A DNA stretch of 7,424 nt. Origin: Cyanobacteria bacterium UBA8803. GTDB lineage: Bacteria > Cyanobacteriota > Cyanobacteriia > Cyanobacteriales > Coleofasciculaceae. The stretch covers positions 1-7,424 of the forward strand of contig DNXU01000506.1 in the NCBI GenBank assembly GCA_003505715.1, read 5' to 3'. Position 1 is the stretch's first letter. Each line of letters begins with the position of its first letter. The notes under the pieces are model-generated. The model did no database searches. It was not told where the DNA came from and was given only the letters and a program-made list of their open reading frames with translations. Below are positions 4,562 through 7,424 of the stretch, one piece after another. Made by a program: the position numbers and the translations under genes.

Positions 4562-7424
4562 ATGTCACCATCCATTTACCACCTTATTTTACTGTCAATC
4601 ATGACTCTGGGGATGGTTTCCCTACAGGGAATTAAACCAACCCTGGCGCAACCCATTACCTCAGATGGTACTACCAACACGATTGTGACTCCTGATGGGA
4701 ATCATTTTGATATCACTGGAGGGCAGCTATCGGGAGATGGAGCCAATCTTTTTCACAGCTTTAGCGAGTTTGGACTAGATGCCAACCAGATTGCCAACTT
4801 CGTTTCCAACCCATCAATTCAGAATATTCTCTCTCGCGTGACGGGTGGCAATGCCTCGTTAATTAACGGATTAATTCAGCTGAGTGGGGGCAACTCTAAC
4901 TTATTTTTAATGAACCCTGCTGGAATTATCTTTGATTCTAAGGTTCAACTCAATGTCCCAGCCTCCTTTACCGCCACCACAGCTACAGGGATCGGCTTTG
5001 CCGACGGCTGGTTTAACGCTATTGGCGTCAATGACTACGCGATGCTAGTGGGAATACCAAGTCAGTTTGCCTTTAACCTATCTCAGCCTGGGGCAATTGT
5101 GAATGCAGGACAACTGAGTGTCAATTCCGGACAGAATCTTACCCTACTGGGTGGCACCGTAGTCAGTACGGGTCAGTTGGCGGCACCAGGGGGTCATCTT
5201 ATCGTAGCATCCGTACCTGGTAGCAGCTTGGTGCGGATCAGCCAACCGGGACATTTACTGAGTTTAGAAATTTCTCCTTCTCCCTCTGTTCCCCTCACTC
5301 CTCTCTCCTTAGCTGAACTGCTGACAGGTAGGGCAACAGGTTTAGTCGTAAATCAAAACAGTGGAGTGCAACTGGGAGGTTCTGGTGTACCAGTTGAGGA
5401 GGGGGATGTCGTTGCCAACCAGGTAACCGCAGGGACAGCCTTGCTCTCGGCGCAGCATAACCTGACGCTGGTAGAGAGCCAGTTGACTACAGCTAGGGAT
5501 TTGCAGTTGCTGGCAGGGGATACTGTCCTAGTACGGGATACGGTGACAAATCCCTTGATCGCTCAGGCCGGTGGCACGCTCCTAATTCAGGGCAACCACA
5601 GCGTTGATATCGTGGCTCTGAATCATAGTGCTAGCGGTCTTTTTTCCGGTGGCGATATGATATTGCGATCGGCGAACCCTGTGGGGGGAGATGCTCATTA
5701 CTGGACGGGTGGTGATTTTCGCATCGAGCAACTCGACGGGAATTTGGGAGATTTTTCTAGTCCCCAAGACCCCATTATTCTGGCCAGTGGAGATGTTACC
5801 ATGGGCAACTATAGTGGGGCTTCCCTGCATATTTTGGCGGGTGGTAGCGTTACTATCGGTAATATTGCAATTACCGGAACCGATAGCGCCAATAATAGTA
5901 TTAATCCAGCTCACCCCGATCCCTTCCTCGCGAGTTTGGCAAATGTCACCCGATCTGATGGGACTTCCCTGGTAATTAACGGTAGCACCCAACCTACTTT
6001 AGATATAAGAGCGGGAATTGATTGGAGTTCTTTACCGGGTTTTCCAGGAGATCTGGACAGCAGCGGTGTGGGTGCGGTTTTTGGGATGGGTGCTACGGGT
6101 ACGGATATCACGATTACCGGGCAGGTTACTAATAATGGAGGAGTGGTATTTTTAACCAACCGATACAATCCCAACCTTCTGTTACCAGATGGTACTATTC
6201 GAGTGCCAGGAATTAATACGAGTGCCTCTACTGGTAACGGTGGTTCAGTCACGATTGATTCGCGCAGTAATATCGAGATTCCGCTAAACGTTCCAGGTAA
6301 TGTCGGGATCAATTCTTCTGGAACGCCCGGTAATGGCGGTAATATCACCCTTTTAGCTGAAAACAGTATTAATATCCTGTTTGGGATGACTGCTAATGGG
6401 GGAAGTACAGGGGATGGCGGTCAAATTCTGCTGAATGCCTTAGGTGACATAAGTATTGGGAACACTGGCATCAACTCCAGAGGCCAGAATGGGGGTGAGA
6501 TTACCTTGGATGCAAGTGGCAATATTGACCTGATTGATGTGTTCTCGGTGGGTAACAATGGCCAGGGTCGCGATATCACTATTAAGGCGGGGGGCAATAT
6601 TAATAGTGATGGTATTGCTAGTAGAGGTACATTAGATGGTGGTGATATTGAGCTAGTTAGTGGAGGCATCATTGATACCAGCCAAAAAGGTGACAATGGT
6701 GGTATTGCCTCTTGTCTGATTAGTTCGGGTGTCTTTTGCGGTAGTGGTAGTACTGGCAATATCTCAATTCAAGCTCCCACCACCATTATTTTAGGAGGCT
6801 TTGATGGTAATGACCCCAATAATACGGCGACCTTGAAGGGTAACGAAATTACTGTCACCAGTGACCTGATTAACTTGATGCTCAATGGAGCGCCCAGTGA
6901 TACTGCCATCATTGGAGTCTTGGGTACTGGGGCAGTTACACTCAACGGTAACGTTGCCTTCAGCCCTACCCTGAAGATTAACTCTACCGGAAGTGCGATC
7001 GCAGTTAACGGGATGCTGGCGGGAATAAATTCGACACTCAACAATGCTTTGCTAGAGCTTAGCGCTGCCGGAGATATTGCCGTAGGCTCTATTAATTTCC
7101 CTGGCGGAATGGTTGATATTAAAACGAACAGCTTTTTCCGAGCATCAAGTACTTTTACCGATATCAATGGCACAACTGCTAGCATCTCTACTGCTAATGG
7201 CAGCGGAACTGGCGGTGGAATCTCCATTCAGCATGGGGGTGGCCCGTTAAAAACTCCATTTACGGTAGGGTCAGATTATAACGGCACTAATGGTACAGTG
7301 GGTGCGATCGCGACGAGCCTTGACAATCAAATTACCTCCGGTGTCTATCCTAGTCCCTTCAGCCAGGGCAATATTAGTCTGATTACGACGGCTATAGATC
7401 CCCCACCACCACCCCCCCCACCAC
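4562..7424 (+). CDS. Filamentous haemagglutinin-type secreted protein, two-partner secretion (partial)
   Basis: The frame is open from ATG 4562 to the window edge: 954 codons, no stop, C-terminus missing. Residues 1-29 look like a signal peptide (hydrophobic core [14 protein letters not shown], cleavage after TLA), though no Lys or Arg precedes the core. Residues about 30-150 are the haemagglutination-activity/TPS domain, with [19 protein letters not shown] and NPAGIIF (N118-F124). This domain normally directs export through a TpsB/FhaC-type outer-membrane pore; no such partner is in the window. The stretch [20 protein letters not shown] and the following [23 protein letters not shown] and [10 protein letters not shown] belong to a family I know from cyanobacteria. 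From about residue 558 Gly/Asn-rich coils of the form GGxIxLxAxGxI recur every 24-32 residues (GG-type positions 560, 592, 619, 644, 669, 693), fitting a right-handed beta-helix. Residues 947-954 are eight prolines. It is probably a surface or released adhesin-like protein; related proteins often end in a CHAT or other domain after such a linker, which cannot be seen here. Confidence 0.9.
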   Translation, partial: MSPSIYHLILLSIMTLGMVSLQGIKPTLAQPITSDGTTNTIVTPDGNHFDITGGQLSGDGANLFHSFSEFGLDANQIANFVSNPSIQNILSRVTGGNASLINGLIQLSGGNSNLFLMNPAGIIFDSKVQLNVPASFTATTATGIGFADGWFNAIGVNDYAMLVGIPSQFAFNLSQPGAIVNAGQLSVNSGQNLTLLGGTVVSTGQLAAPGGHLIVASVPGSSLVRISQPGHLLSLEISPSPSVPLTPLSLAELLTGRATGLVVNQNSGVQLGGSGVPVEEGDVVANQVTAGTALLSAQHNLTLVESQLTTARDLQLLAGDTVLVRDTVTNPLIAQAGGTLLIQGNHSVDIVALNHSASGLFSGGDMILRSANPVGGDAHYWTGGDFRIEQLDGNLGDFSSPQDPIILASGDVTMGNYSGASLHILAGGSVTIGNIAITGTDSANNSINPAHPDPFLASLANVTRSDGTSLVINGSTQPTLDIRAGIDWSSLPGFPGDLDSSGVGAVFGMGATGTDITITGQVTNNGGVVFLTNRYNPNLLLPDGTIRVPGINTSASTGNGGSVTIDSRSNIEIPLNVPGNVGINSSGTPGNGGNITLLAENSINILFGMTANGGSTGDGGQILLNALGDISIGNTGINSRGQNGGEITLDASGNIDLIDVFSVGNNGQGRDITIKAGGNINSDGIASRGTLDGGDIELVSGGIIDTSQKGDNGGIASCLISSGVFCGSGSTGNISIQAPTTIILGGFDGNDPNNTATLKGNEITVTSDLINLMLNGAPSDTAIIGVLGTGAVTLNGNVAFSPTLKINSTGSAIAVNGMLAGINSTLNNALLELSAAGDIAVGSINFPGGMVDIKTNSFFRASSTFTDINGTTASISTANGSGTGGGISIQHGGGPLKTPFTVGSDYNGTNGTVGAIATSLDNQITSGVYPSPFSQGNISLITTAIDPPPPPPPP

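Larger units (their letters stand above)
372..7311. repeat. HIP1 octamers (GCGATCGC), eight dispersed copies
   Basis: The palindrome GCGATCGC begins at 372, 769, 2073, 2950, 3419, 3550, 6995 and 7304. All eight copies lie inside the three genes and none in the spacers. Over-representation of HIP1 is a known hallmark of many cyanobacterial genomes and is the main basis for assigning the window to this phylum. No copy was seen between 3558 and 6994. Confidence 0.85.

Noticed and set aside
5691..5975. Plus-strand open frame of 94 codons in another frame within the haemagglutinin-like gene
   Set aside because: It overlaps an unbroken family-typical reading frame ([21 protein letters not shown]) and its own translation resembles nothing known.
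5582..7227. Four long minus-strand open frames (5582-5992, 5911-6348, 6421-6759, 6769-7227)
   Set aside because: They lie wholly inside the haemagglutinin-like gene. Their translations are rich in Pro, Leu, Ile and Val, as expected from antisense reading of Gly/Asn/Thr-rich repeats, and show no recognisable domain.

Overview
The window reads as chromosomal DNA of a cyanobacterium, probably a filamentous or biofilm-forming one. At least eight copies of the octamer GCGATCGC (HIP1) lie in the coding regions. Spacers carry heptamer and CTCTG-type short repeats of the kind scattered through cyanobacterial genomes, and the protein families are cyanobacterial in style. No species can be named from the sequence alone. 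All three genes are on the + strand and are separated by spacers of 275 (upstream), 187 and 160 bases, so a single tight operon is unlikely.

Layout. Positions 1-275 form a non-coding leader rich in inverted repeats. Positions 276-3002 encode a 908-residue sensor diguanylate cyclase with a split CBS pair, coiled coil, two PAS domains, a GAF domain and a GGDEF domain whose active site (GGEEL) and inhibitory site (RASD) look intact. A spacer with short repeats and one hairpin follows. Positions 3190-4401 encode a 403-residue M20-family metallo-amidohydrolase with its metal ligands visible. A second spacer with a hairpin leads to a clear Shine-Dalgarno and to a third gene that starts at 4562 and is still open at 7424. 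That gene encodes a secreted filamentous-haemagglutinin-type protein: signal peptide, two-partner-secretion domain, Gly/Asn-rich beta-helix repeats, and the first residues of a proline-rich linker where the window stops.

How they may fit together. A cyclic-di-GMP synthase and a large surface or exported adhesin-like protein are both commonly tied to attachment and aggregation, but nothing here shows that they regulate each other. The amidohydrolase looks like an unrelated metabolic gene. I see no mobile element, CRISPR array, tRNA or rRNA, and no clearly new multi-gene system. The items most worth a second look are the structured leader, the split CBS domain and Cys/His-rich GAF domain of the cyclase, and the unseen C-terminal part of the third protein beyond its polyproline linker.
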